This document shows, in pieces, positions 24,097 to 32,096 of a stretch of 58,970 nucleotides of DNA. A program made the translations under genes and the position numbers. How positions within the stretch are numbered: position 1 is the first letter of the stretch; every line of letters begins with the position of its first letter. The notes under the pieces are model-generated. The model was not told where the DNA came from and did not search any database. It saw nothing but the letters and a program-made list of their open reading frames with translations. Origin of the DNA: Promineifilum sp. (GTDB lineage: Bacteria; Chloroflexota; Anaerolineae; Promineifilales; Promineifilaceae); the NCBI GenBank assembly GCA_020634335.1, contig JACKBY010000022.1, forward strand, positions 1-58,970. The letters are read 5' to 3'.

Positions 24097-24912
24097 TCAA
24101 GGTACGCGCGGCACCCAGATCGACCGGCCAACGGCCAGCAAGCCCGGATTGGCCCGCTGCAAAATGGCCGTTGTCGTGCCATGGCGCGTCGCCAGCATTT
24201 CCCAGGTGTCGCCCGTCGCCACCGTATAGCTGATGACGCAGGGCGGCCCGACAATTGGGCCTTGGCGACCGATGTCCGGAATGGTCAGAATCCAGCCGGG
24301 CAAGATGTAATCGGGATTCGCCAGCCGGTTGGCCGCCAGCACCGAGCCGGCCGAAACGCCATAGCAACGGGCAATCTGCAAGACCCACTCGCCGCGGGAG
24401 ACGGCGTGGCGGGCCGTTGCGCCGGGCGTCATCCCCCCTGTGCCGGGAATACCCCCCGTGCCGGGCGTTGCGCCGGGTGTCGATGTGCCGCCGGCGTCCG
24501 GCGTCGCGCCGGCGATGGGGGTGGCATTGGCATCTGTGGTGGCATTGGGATCAGCCGTCGCATTGGGGTTGGGGGTGGCATTGGGATCGACCGTCGCATT
24601 GGGATCAGTCGTGGCGTTGGGATCAATCGTCGCGCCGGGCAGGGTCGTGGCATTGGGGTCGATGGTCGCATTGGGGTCGGCTGTGGCCGTCACATCGCCG
24701 CTGCCGGCGACCGTGGCGGGAAGGGTGACGCCGAGCGGCGTCGCCGTGTTGAACGTATCGCTGGGCGTCACGGAGCCGGCGGCCGCGGTTGGCGTGGCGA
24801 CTTGGCTGGCCCCCGTCCCCCGGCAAGACACGGCCAGCCCCAGCACCAGCAACACCAACACCAGCGCCCCAAAAAAAACGAGTACGATTGACGCAATTCG
24901 ATCCAGCAGCAT
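24097..24912 (-). CDS. membrane-anchored LysM protein with NAT-rich linker
   Basis: This 271-residue protein has an N-terminal membrane anchor (IVLVFFGALVLVLLVLGLAV). Residues about 50-165 are a low-complexity linker made of six-residue units such as DPNATT and DPNATV. Two LysM-type domains end the protein: HAVSRGEWVLQIARCYGVSA...NRLANPDYILPGW and YTVATGDTWEMLATRHGTTT...ANPGLLAVG. LysM domains bind peptidoglycan or chitin-like glycans. The linker probably spans the cell wall space; no catalytic domain is present. Confidence 0.82.
   Translation of the reverse strand: MLLDRIASIVLVFFGALVLVLLVLGLAVSCRGTGASQVATPTAAAGSVTPSDTFNTATPLGVTLPATVAGSGDVTATADPNATIDPNATTLPGATIDPNATTDPNATVDPNATPNPNATADPNATTDANATPIAGATPDAGGTSTPGATPGTGGIPGTGGMTPGATARHAVSRGEWVLQIARCYGVSAGSVLAANRLANPDYILPGWILTIPDIGRQGPIVGPPCVISYTVATGDTWEMLATRHGTTTAILQRANPGLLAVGRSIWVPRVP
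24521..24682. repeat. 18-base tandem repeat inside the LysM gene (9 units)
   Basis: Nine imperfect units follow the pattern GTGGCATTGGGATCAGCC with an exact 18-base period (162 bases), each encoding a six-residue N-A-T-x-x-P unit on the minus strand. The reading frame is preserved throughout. Because units vary mainly at third positions, it is older than a fresh slippage array. Confidence 0.8.
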
Positions 24913-25004
24913 GATTTCCTCCCGTCAGCTACCACTACCCTTGTTATGTCAGGTAGCCTGCGACCTTATGATACACGAAATCGCCACCGATCCGCAATCC
25001 CTGT

Positions 25005-25028
25005 AGCGCAAGCTGTCCAGCTTGCGCT
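25005..25028. repeat. palindrome AGCGCAAGCTG/CAGCTTGCGCT
   Basis: Arms AGCGCAAGCTG and CAGCTTGCGCT are perfect inverted repeats separated by TC and preceded by GT, as in the variant at 6987. It lies in the gap between the LysM and malic enzyme genes. Confidence 0.75.
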
Positions 25029-25053
25029 TCGCCCTCAGCCTGCACAGTTGAGC

Positions 25054-25175
25054 CAGGGTTTTCAGTAATCGAGCGCTCTCCGTAGCGCCGGTTTCTCAAC
25101 CGGCTCCGCAGCCTAGCTCGTTCTCAACCGCCGGATAAGGATCCGGCGCCACACCTCGACAACTCAAAAGCCCTG
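25054..25175. repeat. complete palindromic element with terminal inverted repeats (copy B)
   Basis: The 122-base unit starts CAGGGTTTTCAGTAATCGAG and ends CGACAACTCAAAAGCCCTG. Inside are GTAGCGCCGG, the palindrome GCCGGTTTCTCAACCGGC, GCCGCCGGATAAGGATCCGG and GCGCCAC, so the layout matches copy A at 20005. With the palindrome at 25005 it fills half of the 466-base gap 24913-25378. The remaining bases show no gene; the last 200 are AT-richer and probably hold the malic enzyme promoter, which I could not define. Confidence 0.8.
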
Positions 25176-25378
25176 AGGTTGAGCGACAGCCGTTGCGCAA
25201 ACGGCCGACATTATTGTACACTTGACCATAGTGCCCGACCGTTCGGTGTGTTCTTTTTTAACCGAGTCCGACAGCCACCGCTCCCGCCAACCCAGACATT
25301 CCTTTCTGTCGGCATGGGCGCTTGCAGATCGTCACTTTCAGATGGACATTGTCCAATAACCCGAATCCGGAGTAAGCC

Positions 25379-27055
25379 ATGACTTCACAACCCGCACCGG
25401 CCGCCCTGCCCGCCGATTTCCCCCGCGGAGTGGCCCTTCTACATGATCCCCTGCTCAATCGCGGCACTGGTTTCACCGAAGCCGAGCGCCGGGCTTTCGA
25501 CCTGAACGGTCTGTTGCCGCCGCGCGTGTTATCGATGCAGGAACACGCCGCCCGCATCCTGGAAAACTTCCACAAAAAGCCCACCGATCTGGAAAAGTAC
25601 GTCTACATGAGCGACCTCGAAGATCGCAACGAGACCCTTTTCTACCGCATCCTCATCGACAACCTGGACACGATGATGCCCATCGTCTATACCCCGACGG
25701 TCGGCCAGGCCTGCCAGCAATACGGCCACATCTTTCGCCGGCCGCGTGGCCTGTTCATCTCCGCCCGCGACCGCGGCCACATCGCCGACCTGCTCCGGAG
25801 ATGGCCCAACGACGACATTCGCGTCATCGTCGTCACCGACGGCGAGCGTATTCTGGGCTTGGGCGACCTGGGCGCCAACGGCATGGGCATCCCCGGCGGC
25901 AAGCTCTCCCTCTACACGGCCTGCGCCGGCATCCACCCCTCCACCACCCTGCCCATCACGCTCGATGTGGGCACGGAGAACCCCACCCTTCTCGACGACC
26001 CGCTCTACATCGGCCTGCCCCAGCACCGCCTGCAAGGCGAAGCCTACGACAGCTTCATCGACGAATTTATGCAAGCCGTGACCACACGCTTCCCCGACGT
26101 GCTGGTGCAATTCGAGGATTTCGCCAATCACCACGCCTTCGCCCTGCTGGAGCGCTACCGGACCCGCTACCGGGTCTTCAACGATGACATCCAAGGCACC
26201 GCGGCCGTCACCCTGGCCGGACTGCTGGCCGCGCTGCGTCTCATCGCCGCCGAGGGCGGCCCGCGCCGCACGCTGGCCGAGCAGCGCCTGCTCTTCCTGG
26301 GCGCGGGCGAGGCGGGCGTCGGCATCGCCGATCTGGTCGTGTCGGCCATGGTCGCCGAAGGGCTGTCGCCCGAAGAAGCCCGGCAACGCTGCTGGTTCGT
26401 CGACTCCAAAGGTCTCGTCGTCCGCAGCCGGGCCGATCTGGCCGCCCACAAGCTGCCCTATGCCCACGACCACGCCCCACTGAGCGATCTGGCCGCGGCC
26501 GTCAATGAATTGCGGCCCACGGCCATCATCGGCGTGTCCGGTCAGCCGCGCACCTTCACCCGGGCGATCATCGAGAGCATGGGCTGCCACAACGAGCGGC
26601 CGATCATCTTTGCCCTCTCCAACCCGACCTCCAAGTCGGAGTGCACCGCCGAAGAGGCCTACACCTATACCAACGGCCGGGCCATCTTCGCCAGCGGCAG
26701 CCCCTTCCCCTCGTTCACGCTGTACGGCAAGACCTATAACCCCGGCCAGGGCAACAACGCCTACATCTTCCCCGGCGTGGGGCTGGGAGTGGTGGTCAGC
26801 GGCGCGCGGCACGTGACCGACGAAATGTTCGGGGCCGCTGCCCACGCGCTGGCCGAGCAAGTGACCGATGACGATATGGCTGCTGGGCGCATCTACCCGG
26901 TGCTGTCGCGCATCCGCGACGTTTCCGCGGCCATCGCCGCAAAAGTGGCCGAAATCGCCTGGCGCGAGGGGCTGGCAACCCAACCACGGCCCGACGATCC
27001 GGAGCGGGCCATACGGGCCTACATGTACGATCCGCAATACACGCCGCTTGTATAG
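25379..27055 (+). CDS. maeA: NAD-dependent malic enzyme (malate dehydrogenase, decarboxylating)
   Basis: This 558-residue enzyme of the large bacterial/eukaryotic type follows GGAG before its ATG. It shows YTPTVGQACQQYGHIFRRPR (substrate region with catalytic Tyr), LGLGDLGANGMGIPGGKLSL (malic signature with catalytic Lys), QFEDFANHHAF (metal-binding E-D), FNDDIQGTAAVTLAG, and the Rossmann loop LFLGAGEAGVGIADL. It converts malate to pyruvate plus CO2 in the cytoplasm. The length agrees with the MaeA/SfcA group. NAD preference is a family expectation, not something I can read directly. Confidence 0.93.
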   Translation: MTSQPAPAALPADFPRGVALLHDPLLNRGTGFTEAERRAFDLNGLLPPRVLSMQEHAARILENFHKKPTDLEKYVYMSDLEDRNETLFYRILIDNLDTMMPIVYTPTVGQACQQYGHIFRRPRGLFISARDRGHIADLLRRWPNDDIRVIVVTDGERILGLGDLGANGMGIPGGKLSLYTACAGIHPSTTLPITLDVGTENPTLLDDPLYIGLPQHRLQGEAYDSFIDEFMQAVTTRFPDVLVQFEDFANHHAFALLERYRTRYRVFNDDIQGTAAVTLAGLLAALRLIAAEGGPRRTLAEQRLLFLGAGEAGVGIADLVVSAMVAEGLSPEEARQRCWFVDSKGLVVRSRADLAAHKLPYAHDHAPLSDLAAAVNELRPTAIIGVSGQPRTFTRAIIESMGCHNERPIIFALSNPTSKSECTAEEAYTYTNGRAIFASGSPFPSFTLYGKTYNPGQGNNAYIFPGVGLGVVVSGARHVTDEMFGAAAHALAEQVTDDDMAAGRIYPVLSRIRDVSAAIAAKVAEIAWREGLATQPRPDDPERAIRAYMYDPQYTPLV

Positions 27056-27112
27056 CTTGTCCGTCGCCGTCGCGCCGCGTTATCTGTACAATCCCGCCTG
27101 ACGATTAAAACT

Positions 27113-28378
27113 ATGTACGATTCGCTGGCCCAGGACGACTTCGAGAAAGCCTACCTACGCTCCATGTGGCGCAAGATGATGGCGCGCCTGACGGGACGCA
27201 GCAATGAACTGCTGCCGTTCGACGAGGTGCGCCACGCCTTGCCCTATCGCGGCCAGCGCGACATCGGCCTGCAAACCGTGCCCCTGGAACGCATCGTCGG
27301 CAGTGTCGGCCGCTACCGCGACTTCGACCGCGCCTTCCTGCCCACCCAGCGGCAGACGACCGACCGCTGGATCAACATCAGCAAGGCCCGCTACCGCGAC
27401 GTGCCCCTGCCGCCGGTCGAACTCTACAAGATCGGCGACGTCTACTTCGTCAAGGACGGCAACCATCGCGTTTCCGTCGCCCGCGACCGCGACCAGATCG
27501 ACATCGACGCCTACGTCACCGAGATCGACGTGCCTTTCCGCCTGACAGTCGACATGGACATCGACAGCGTCCTGATGGAGAAAGCCTACGGCCACTTCCT
27601 GCAACAAACGCGGCTCGACGACCTGCGCCCCGACAGTGACTTCCGCCTGAGCAACCCCACCGAATACGCGCGGCTCCACGAACACATCAATGCCCATCGC
27701 TACTATCTGGGCACCGAGCGCCAGGCCGATGTGAGCTATGAAGATGCCGTCCTCTCCTGGCACGACAGCGTCTACAAGCCGCTCATTGAAGCTATCGAGG
27801 CCGAGGGCTTGCTGGGTCAATTCGCTCAACTGACCGCCGCCGATCTCTACCTGCGCGTCAGCGAATACCAGTGGCTGGTGCGTGAGGCCGCCCAAGGCAC
27901 TCTCGACGACGATGACGCCCGCGAGGCGGCGACGGCACGCATGGCCGAGGTCTACCGCCAGCGCGTCGTCCGCCGCGTCATCCGCACCCTGCGCCACGAA
28001 ACGTGGATCGACACGATGATTCGTGACAAGGAGTACGCTGCCTTTCTGGAGCGTACCCGTCTCCACGAGCTGCGGCCCGACGCCGAGATCATCGTCAGCC
28101 TGCCCGGCAAGTACGAGAAGATATTGGAGCACATCCACGTGCACCAGTACTATCTGGGCCTCGACTGGCAGCGACCAGTCGATTATGCCGAGGCCGTCAC
28201 GTCGTGGTATGACAACGTCTACCGCCCGGCCATCGAGGGCATTCGCGAGCAAAACCTGCTGGCCGAATTCCCCGGCCGCACCGAGGCCGACGCCTACATC
28301 TGGATCATGGAGCACCGCGAAGCGCTCGAAGCCGCCCACACGGAGCCACCCGACGACGGCTTGCCGCCCCCCGCCTAG
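27113..28378 (+). CDS. ParB-motif protein with internal duplication
   Basis: This 421-residue protein has KDGNHRVSVARDRDQ at residues 114-128, which matches the G-x-H-R ParB/sulfiredoxin-type nucleotide-binding motif. The rest contains two tandem copies of a roughly 95-residue unit, residues 162-256 and 311-404. Each starts F-L-x-x-T-R-L, then L-R-P-D, then HEHI or LEHI-HVH with YYLG, then A-V-x-S-W-x-D-x-V-Y and P-x-I-E. I know no structure for this unit. ParB-motif proteins include CTP-hydrolysing clamps and small regulators. It lies 57 bases after the malic enzyme on the same strand and converges with the C39 gene. Confidence 0.65.
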   Translation: MYDSLAQDDFEKAYLRSMWRKMMARLTGRSNELLPFDEVRHALPYRGQRDIGLQTVPLERIVGSVGRYRDFDRAFLPTQRQTTDRWINISKARYRDVPLPPVELYKIGDVYFVKDGNHRVSVARDRDQIDIDAYVTEIDVPFRLTVDMDIDSVLMEKAYGHFLQQTRLDDLRPDSDFRLSNPTEYARLHEHINAHRYYLGTERQADVSYEDAVLSWHDSVYKPLIEAIEAEGLLGQFAQLTAADLYLRVSEYQWLVREAAQGTLDDDDAREAATARMAEVYRQRVVRRVIRTLRHETWIDTMIRDKEYAAFLERTRLHELRPDAEIIVSLPGKYEKILEHIHVHQYYLGLDWQRPVDYAEAVTSWYDNVYRPAIEGIREQNLLAEFPGRTEADAYIWIMEHREALEAAHTEPPDDGLPPPA

Positions 28379-28388
28379 CCGCCACACC

Positions 28389-29693
28389 CTACTCGCCGGC
28401 CAGCGCCGCCCGCGCCGCCTGTCCCACAGCCGAGTGCGGATTAAGCGCCGCCGCACGTTCAAACGCCGCCCGCGCCCCGTCGTCATCGCCGGTCATCGCC
28501 AGCGCCAGCCCCTGATAATAAAACGTCTCTTCCACGTTGCGGCCGCCCTGGCTCGCCAGCGTCGCCTCGGCCAGCACCAGCATGTCGTCCGGCCGCCCCG
28601 TCGCCAGATACGCCTCATACGGCCCGAACTGGTACCACAACATGCGCGCCGGCAGCCCCAGCAGCCGAGCCTGATCGTAAGCCGCCGCCGCGCCCTCATA
28701 GAGCGCCACATCCCCCCGCCCGGCCAGCCCCATCAGGCTGCTGCCCAGATTGAACCAGGCAAATGGGTCATCGGGAGTCAGGGCGACGATTGCCCGCGCC
28801 CGCTCCGCCGCCCGGCCCCACAGAGCCGCCGGATCGCCATAATCGGGGCCGAGCGCCTCGGCCAGGGCCGCCGCTCGCTCCAGTGGATAGACCACGACAA
28901 ACGTGCCGTTAAACTGTGCCCAGTACCGCTCCGTATCCCGGTAGCTTGCCAGCCCGTCGCCCCGCCATGGGCCGAGGAACGTATCGCGCACCAGAAAATG
29001 GCTCGTCACGTCGTCGTAGCCGTAGACCGTCACATAGTGGCCCATCCAGCCCGTGGCCTCGTCCGGCTCCAGTCCCTTCTCGATGATGACCGGGAACCCG
29101 GCGGCGACCAGCCGCCGCAACAAGCCCACGTCACCCGCCACATAGGCCGCGGCCCCGAGATCCGTCTGCTCGGTGACGTACCTCACCAGTTCATCGGGCG
29201 AGACATTGCGATCCTCGTAATTCGGCCGCGCCACCCCGGCCACGTCAAACTGATCGACGTCAACGTCATAATAGTTGAGGACGATGGTGAGATTCGTCGG
29301 CCCACAGTTATTAAACTTTTGGGGGATAATGGGCAAGCCGTCAAGGCGACCGTAAGGCGGCGCGGCGGCGGTCGTAGACGCCGGGATGGGCGTAGGAGAC
29401 GGCCGCGGGGCAATCACGGTTGCCAAATCATTCCCCCGCACGCCGGCCGGAGTCGGGAATAACGTCGGCGTCGCCAGGGCCAGCTCCAGCGCCGCGGGCG
29501 CGGGGCCGGCAGGCGCGGGCAGGGCCGTCGGCAAAGGCGTCGTCACCCGCTCAACCAGCGCTTCGGGCACGTAGTGGCGCACGCGGCCGGGCAAGGCGGC
29601 CACAAGACGCGGCAGCCCCCACCAGACGACCCCGCCCAGCAACACCACCACAACCAGCGCCGGCAACGCCACACGCATTCGTTTATCCGCCAT
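28389..29693 (-). CDS. membrane-anchored C39-like cysteine peptidase with TPR tail
   Basis: This 434-residue protein has an N-terminal anchor (LPALVVVVLLGGVVWWGLP) and a proline/alanine-rich linker to residue 115. A C39-like peptidase domain follows, with Cys130 (FNNCGPTNL), His219 (GWMGHYVTVYGYD) and Asp237 (FLVRDTFLGPW) in the right order for a Cys-His-Asp triad. Two or more TPR-like helices end the protein (DDGARAAFERAAALNPHSAV). The peptidase probably faces outside the membrane. C39 enzymes cut double-glycine leaders; here there is no ABC exporter fused, so the substrate is open. Confidence 0.8.
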   Translation of the reverse strand: MADKRMRVALPALVVVVLLGGVVWWGLPRLVAALPGRVRHYVPEALVERVTTPLPTALPAPAGPAPAALELALATPTLFPTPAGVRGNDLATVIAPRPSPTPIPASTTAAAPPYGRLDGLPIIPQKFNNCGPTNLTIVLNYYDVDVDQFDVAGVARPNYEDRNVSPDELVRYVTEQTDLGAAAYVAGDVGLLRRLVAAGFPVIIEKGLEPDEATGWMGHYVTVYGYDDVTSHFLVRDTFLGPWRGDGLASYRDTERYWAQFNGTFVVVYPLERAAALAEALGPDYGDPAALWGRAAERARAIVALTPDDPFAWFNLGSSLMGLAGRGDVALYEGAAAAYDQARLLGLPARMLWYQFGPYEAYLATGRPDDMLVLAEATLASQGGRNVEETFYYQGLALAMTGDDDGARAAFERAAALNPHSAVGQAARAALAGE

Positions 29694-29795
29694 GCTGTCT
29701 ATTATAACCGCCTATTCTCAATCCGTTTTATCCGTACTATCCGTGTCCCATCCACGTTTAATGCACCCCCACCACCCGTTTCTCAACCCCCCGTA

Positions 29796-29817
29796 ACGCC
29801 GGTTAAGAAACCGGCGT
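29796..29817. repeat. single arm of the palindromic element
   Basis: The arms ACGCCGGTT and AACCGGCGT enclose AAGA: one GCCGGTTAAGAAACCGGC-type palindrome, in inverse orientation to copies A and B. It sits between the C39 and dehydrogenase genes. Confidence 0.65.
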
Positions 29818-29854
29818 CACATTCCGAACCTTCAAAATTTAAAAGTGCTATTCG

Positions 29855-29883
29855 TTGACAACCCCACTCACCCGTCCCATAAT
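29855..29883 (+). promoter_or_regulatory. sigma-70 type promoter
   Basis: TTGACA at 29855-29860 and CATAAT at 29878-29883 are separated by 17 bases. It drives the beta-hydroxyacid dehydrogenase starting at 29914. Confidence 0.7.
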
Positions 29884-29913
29884 CGTCTTACCAACCATTA
29901 ACAGGCAAAATTC

Positions 29914-30825
29914 ATGAAAGAATCAATCGGTTTTATCGGATTAGGCATCATGGGCGGCGGCATGGCCGCCAATTTGTTAAAGGCCGGCTACGACGTCACC
30001 GTCTGGAACCGCACCCCCGGCCGCATCACGCCCCTGGCCCAGGCCGGCGCGGCCGTGGCCGACAACGCCGCCGCCGTGGCGGCCAGCGCCACCATCATCA
30101 TCATCTGCGTCAGCGACACGCCCGACGTCGAGGAAGTCATCCTCGGCCCCCAAGGCGTCATTGAGCGCATCCGCGCCGGCTCTCTGGTCATCGACTGCAG
30201 CACGATCAGCCCCACAAGCACCCGCGCCATCGCCGACCGGCTGAGAGCCGCCGGCGCGCACATGCTCGACGCGCCGGTGAGCGGCGGCAGCGAAGGCGCG
30301 GCCAAGGGCACGCTCAGCATCATGATCGGCGGCGACAAGGCGCAGGTAGCCCGCGCCATGCCCATCCTCCGGGCCATGGGCCAGACGATCACCCACGTCG
30401 GCAGCCACGGCGCGGGCCAGATGGCCAAGCTGGTCAATCAAATCCTCGTCGTCGTCACGATGCAGGGCGTGGGCGAGGCGTTGCTACTGGCCCAGGCCGG
30501 CGGCCTGGACCTGGAGCAGACACTGGCCGCCGTCGGCGGCGGCGCGGCCGGCAGCTGGATGCTCAACAATCGCGCCCCACAAGTCATCCGGCGCGACTGG
30601 CGGCCCGGCTTCACCGTCGACTTGCAGCAAAAGGACTTGCGCCTGGTGCTGGAGACGGCCGACCAGCTCGGCATCCCCTTGCCCTCGACGGCGTTGGTCT
30701 TCCAATATTATCGCGCCCTCCAGCAGCAAGGCCTGGGCGGCGAAGGCAATCACGCCCTGGTCAAGGCGCTGGAGCGGCTGGCGGGGATGGAGATCGCCCT
30801 GAATGGGGCATCGACCGCGACATAA
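29914..30825 (+). CDS. beta-hydroxyacid dehydrogenase (3-hydroxyisobutyrate / tartronate-semialdehyde reductase family)
   Basis: This 303-residue enzyme has the N-terminal Rossmann motif GLGIMGGGMAANLLKAGYDV, the substrate-binding DAPVSGGSEGAAKGTLSIMI signature, and the catalytic-Lys region GQMAKLVNQILVVVTMQGVG. WRPGFTVDLQQKDLRLVLE closes the C-terminal helical domain. It uses NAD(P) to interconvert a beta-hydroxyacid and a semialdehyde. Which acid (hydroxyisobutyrate, glycerate, succinic semialdehyde) is not clear. It has its own promoter. The small DUF5661 gene follows after 48 bases. Confidence 0.9.
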   Translation: MKESIGFIGLGIMGGGMAANLLKAGYDVTVWNRTPGRITPLAQAGAAVADNAAAVAASATIIIICVSDTPDVEEVILGPQGVIERIRAGSLVIDCSTISPTSTRAIADRLRAAGAHMLDAPVSGGSEGAAKGTLSIMIGGDKAQVARAMPILRAMGQTITHVGSHGAGQMAKLVNQILVVVTMQGVGEALLLAQAGGLDLEQTLAAVGGGAAGSWMLNNRAPQVIRRDWRPGFTVDLQQKDLRLVLETADQLGIPLPSTALVFQYYRALQQQGLGGEGNHALVKALERLAGMEIALNGASTAT

Positions 30826-30873
30826 TGCGGGCTGGACGAGCGACATGGCAGCCGCTCGAAGGAACAAACAAGT

Positions 30874-31152
30874 ATGGCAACCAAACACGAGTTCACATCT
30901 GAAGAAGCCCGGCGAATCGGCGACCAGATCGGCATCGACTGGCACGATGTCGACCCCGAAGAGTTTCGCCTGGGGCTGGCCGTTGAACTGGAGCACGGCG
31001 CACACGATCCCCAGACAGACGTAACCGGCGGCGACGAAATCCTCACCGGCAAGATCGCTCTGGCCCACCTCAAGGAGATACGCGACTACTACACCCGCCT
31101 GCTGGCGATGGAAAAGGACGCCGAGGCTTATTGGGACGCGCAGGGCGACTAA
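30874..31152 (+). CDS. small DUF5661-like protein
   Basis: This 92-residue cytoplasmic protein has GAAGGAA about 9 bases before its ATG. It matches DUF5661 throughout: EFRLGLAVELEHGAHDPQTD, then ILTGKIALAHLKEIRDYYTR, and a C-terminal acidic helix. The family is widespread in environmental bacteria, often predicted acid-rich and helical, and of unknown function. It is probably co-transcribed with the dehydrogenase upstream. Confidence 0.75.
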   Translation: MATKHEFTSEEARRIGDQIGIDWHDVDPEEFRLGLAVELEHGAHDPQTDVTGGDEILTGKIALAHLKEIRDYYTRLLAMEKDAEAYWDAQGD

Positions 31153-31229
31153 TTGCGGCGGGCCTAACGGGAATGCCCGCCCGTCCCCGCTAATCCCTGA
31201 AGGTTGCCGGCGTGGGGCGGGAAGCCCGG

Positions 31230-31883
31230 CTAGAGTTGAACCCGCGAAATCGGACCGATGTGCTCCATGAATTCGGAGCGCGTCTTGGAGTTGTGGGCGA
31301 ACGTGCCCAGCAGGGCGCTGGTGCGCATCCGCGCGTTCGACTTTTTCACGCCGCGCATCGCCATACACATGTGCATGCCGTCGATGACCACAGCCACGCC
31401 CAACGGGTTCAGCAACTCTTCAATCGTATCGGCGATCTGCCGCGTCATACGCTCCTGGATCTGCAGCCGTCGGGCAAACACCTCAACGATACGCGGAATC
31501 TTGGACAGACCCACCACCTTCTTATCGGGAATATAGGCCACGTGGGCTTTGCCGATGAAAGGCAACATGTGGTGTTCACACAGGCTGTAGAAATCGATAT
31601 CGTTCACGATGACCATCTCGCTATAGGTCACATCGAACAGGGCGTCATTAAGGACGGTAAGCGGGTCAATGCTGTAACCAATGAGCAATTCGTCATAGGC
31701 GCGGGCCACCCGGTCGGGTGTCTTGAGTAGGCCCTCGCGTTGCGGGTCTTCGCCCACGGCCTTGAGAATTGTCGTTACCGCGTTGGCCACCACCGTCTTG
31801 CAAACCGCCGAAAGCACCGGGCCATCTTCCATACCCGCACCCCAATCATCTGTTGTATTATCGAGAATGTATTCGTCTATCAT
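31230..31883 (-). CDS. folE: GTP cyclohydrolase I
   Basis: The protein has 217 residues from the ATG at 31883. An in-frame ATG at 31928 adds 15 residues but lies upstream of a good -10 box, so I prefer the shorter form, which also fits the usual 180-222 length. Motifs are SLCEHHMLPFIGKAHVAYIP (zinc ligands Cys and His), GLSKIPRIVEVFARRLQIQE (GTP binding) and MHMCMAMRGVKKSNA, with the second Cys zinc ligand. It converts GTP to dihydroneopterin triphosphate, the first step of folate/pterin synthesis. It is a homodecamer in the cytoplasm. No partner gene of the pathway is adjacent. Confidence 0.95.
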   Translation of the reverse strand: MIDEYILDNTTDDWGAGMEDGPVLSAVCKTVVANAVTTILKAVGEDPQREGLLKTPDRVARAYDELLIGYSIDPLTVLNDALFDVTYSEMVIVNDIDFYSLCEHHMLPFIGKAHVAYIPDKKVVGLSKIPRIVEVFARRLQIQERMTRQIADTIEELLNPLGVAVVIDGMHMCMAMRGVKKSNARMRTSALLGTFAHNSKTRSEFMEHIGPISRVQL

Positions 31884-31891
31884 AGAATCAG

Positions 31892-31900
31892 AGTATAGCA
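31892..31900 (-). promoter_or_regulatory. extended -10 promoter of folE
   Basis: On the minus strand TGCTATACT is an extended -10 element (TGnTATACT). There is no clear -35. The predicted start of transcription is about 31885, two bases before the folE ATG, so the message could be nearly leaderless. Confidence 0.5.
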
Positions 31901-31975
31901 CATTGAGCACGTCCGGGGTGAAGGACAAGTCATCGTGAGTTTCTACACGTTAACGATCAAACACGATGGCAACCT

Positions 31976-32044
31976 GTAGCGCAAGCGTTCCAGCTCGCTG
32001 GCCGAGGTCGCGCCGGCAAGTTGCGCCGGCAGGTTGCTGCTACG
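31976..32044. repeat. GTAGCGC-type element, degenerate
   Basis: Starts GTAGCGCAAGCGTTCCAGC and ends GCTGCTAC, with a GCGCCGGCAAGTTGCGCCGGC block between. It is a degenerate relative of the 6987 variant, in the 213-base gap between folE and the short solute-binding gene. Confidence 0.5.
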
Positions 32045-32096
32045 CCATCCTTCCCCTTTGGCGCTATACTTGCCGCAGAATGAGAGGCTATCGTCT

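Noticed and set aside
24521..24682. CRISPR array because of regular repeats
   Set aside because: Units are 18 bases with no spacers and code for protein; no cas genes nearby.
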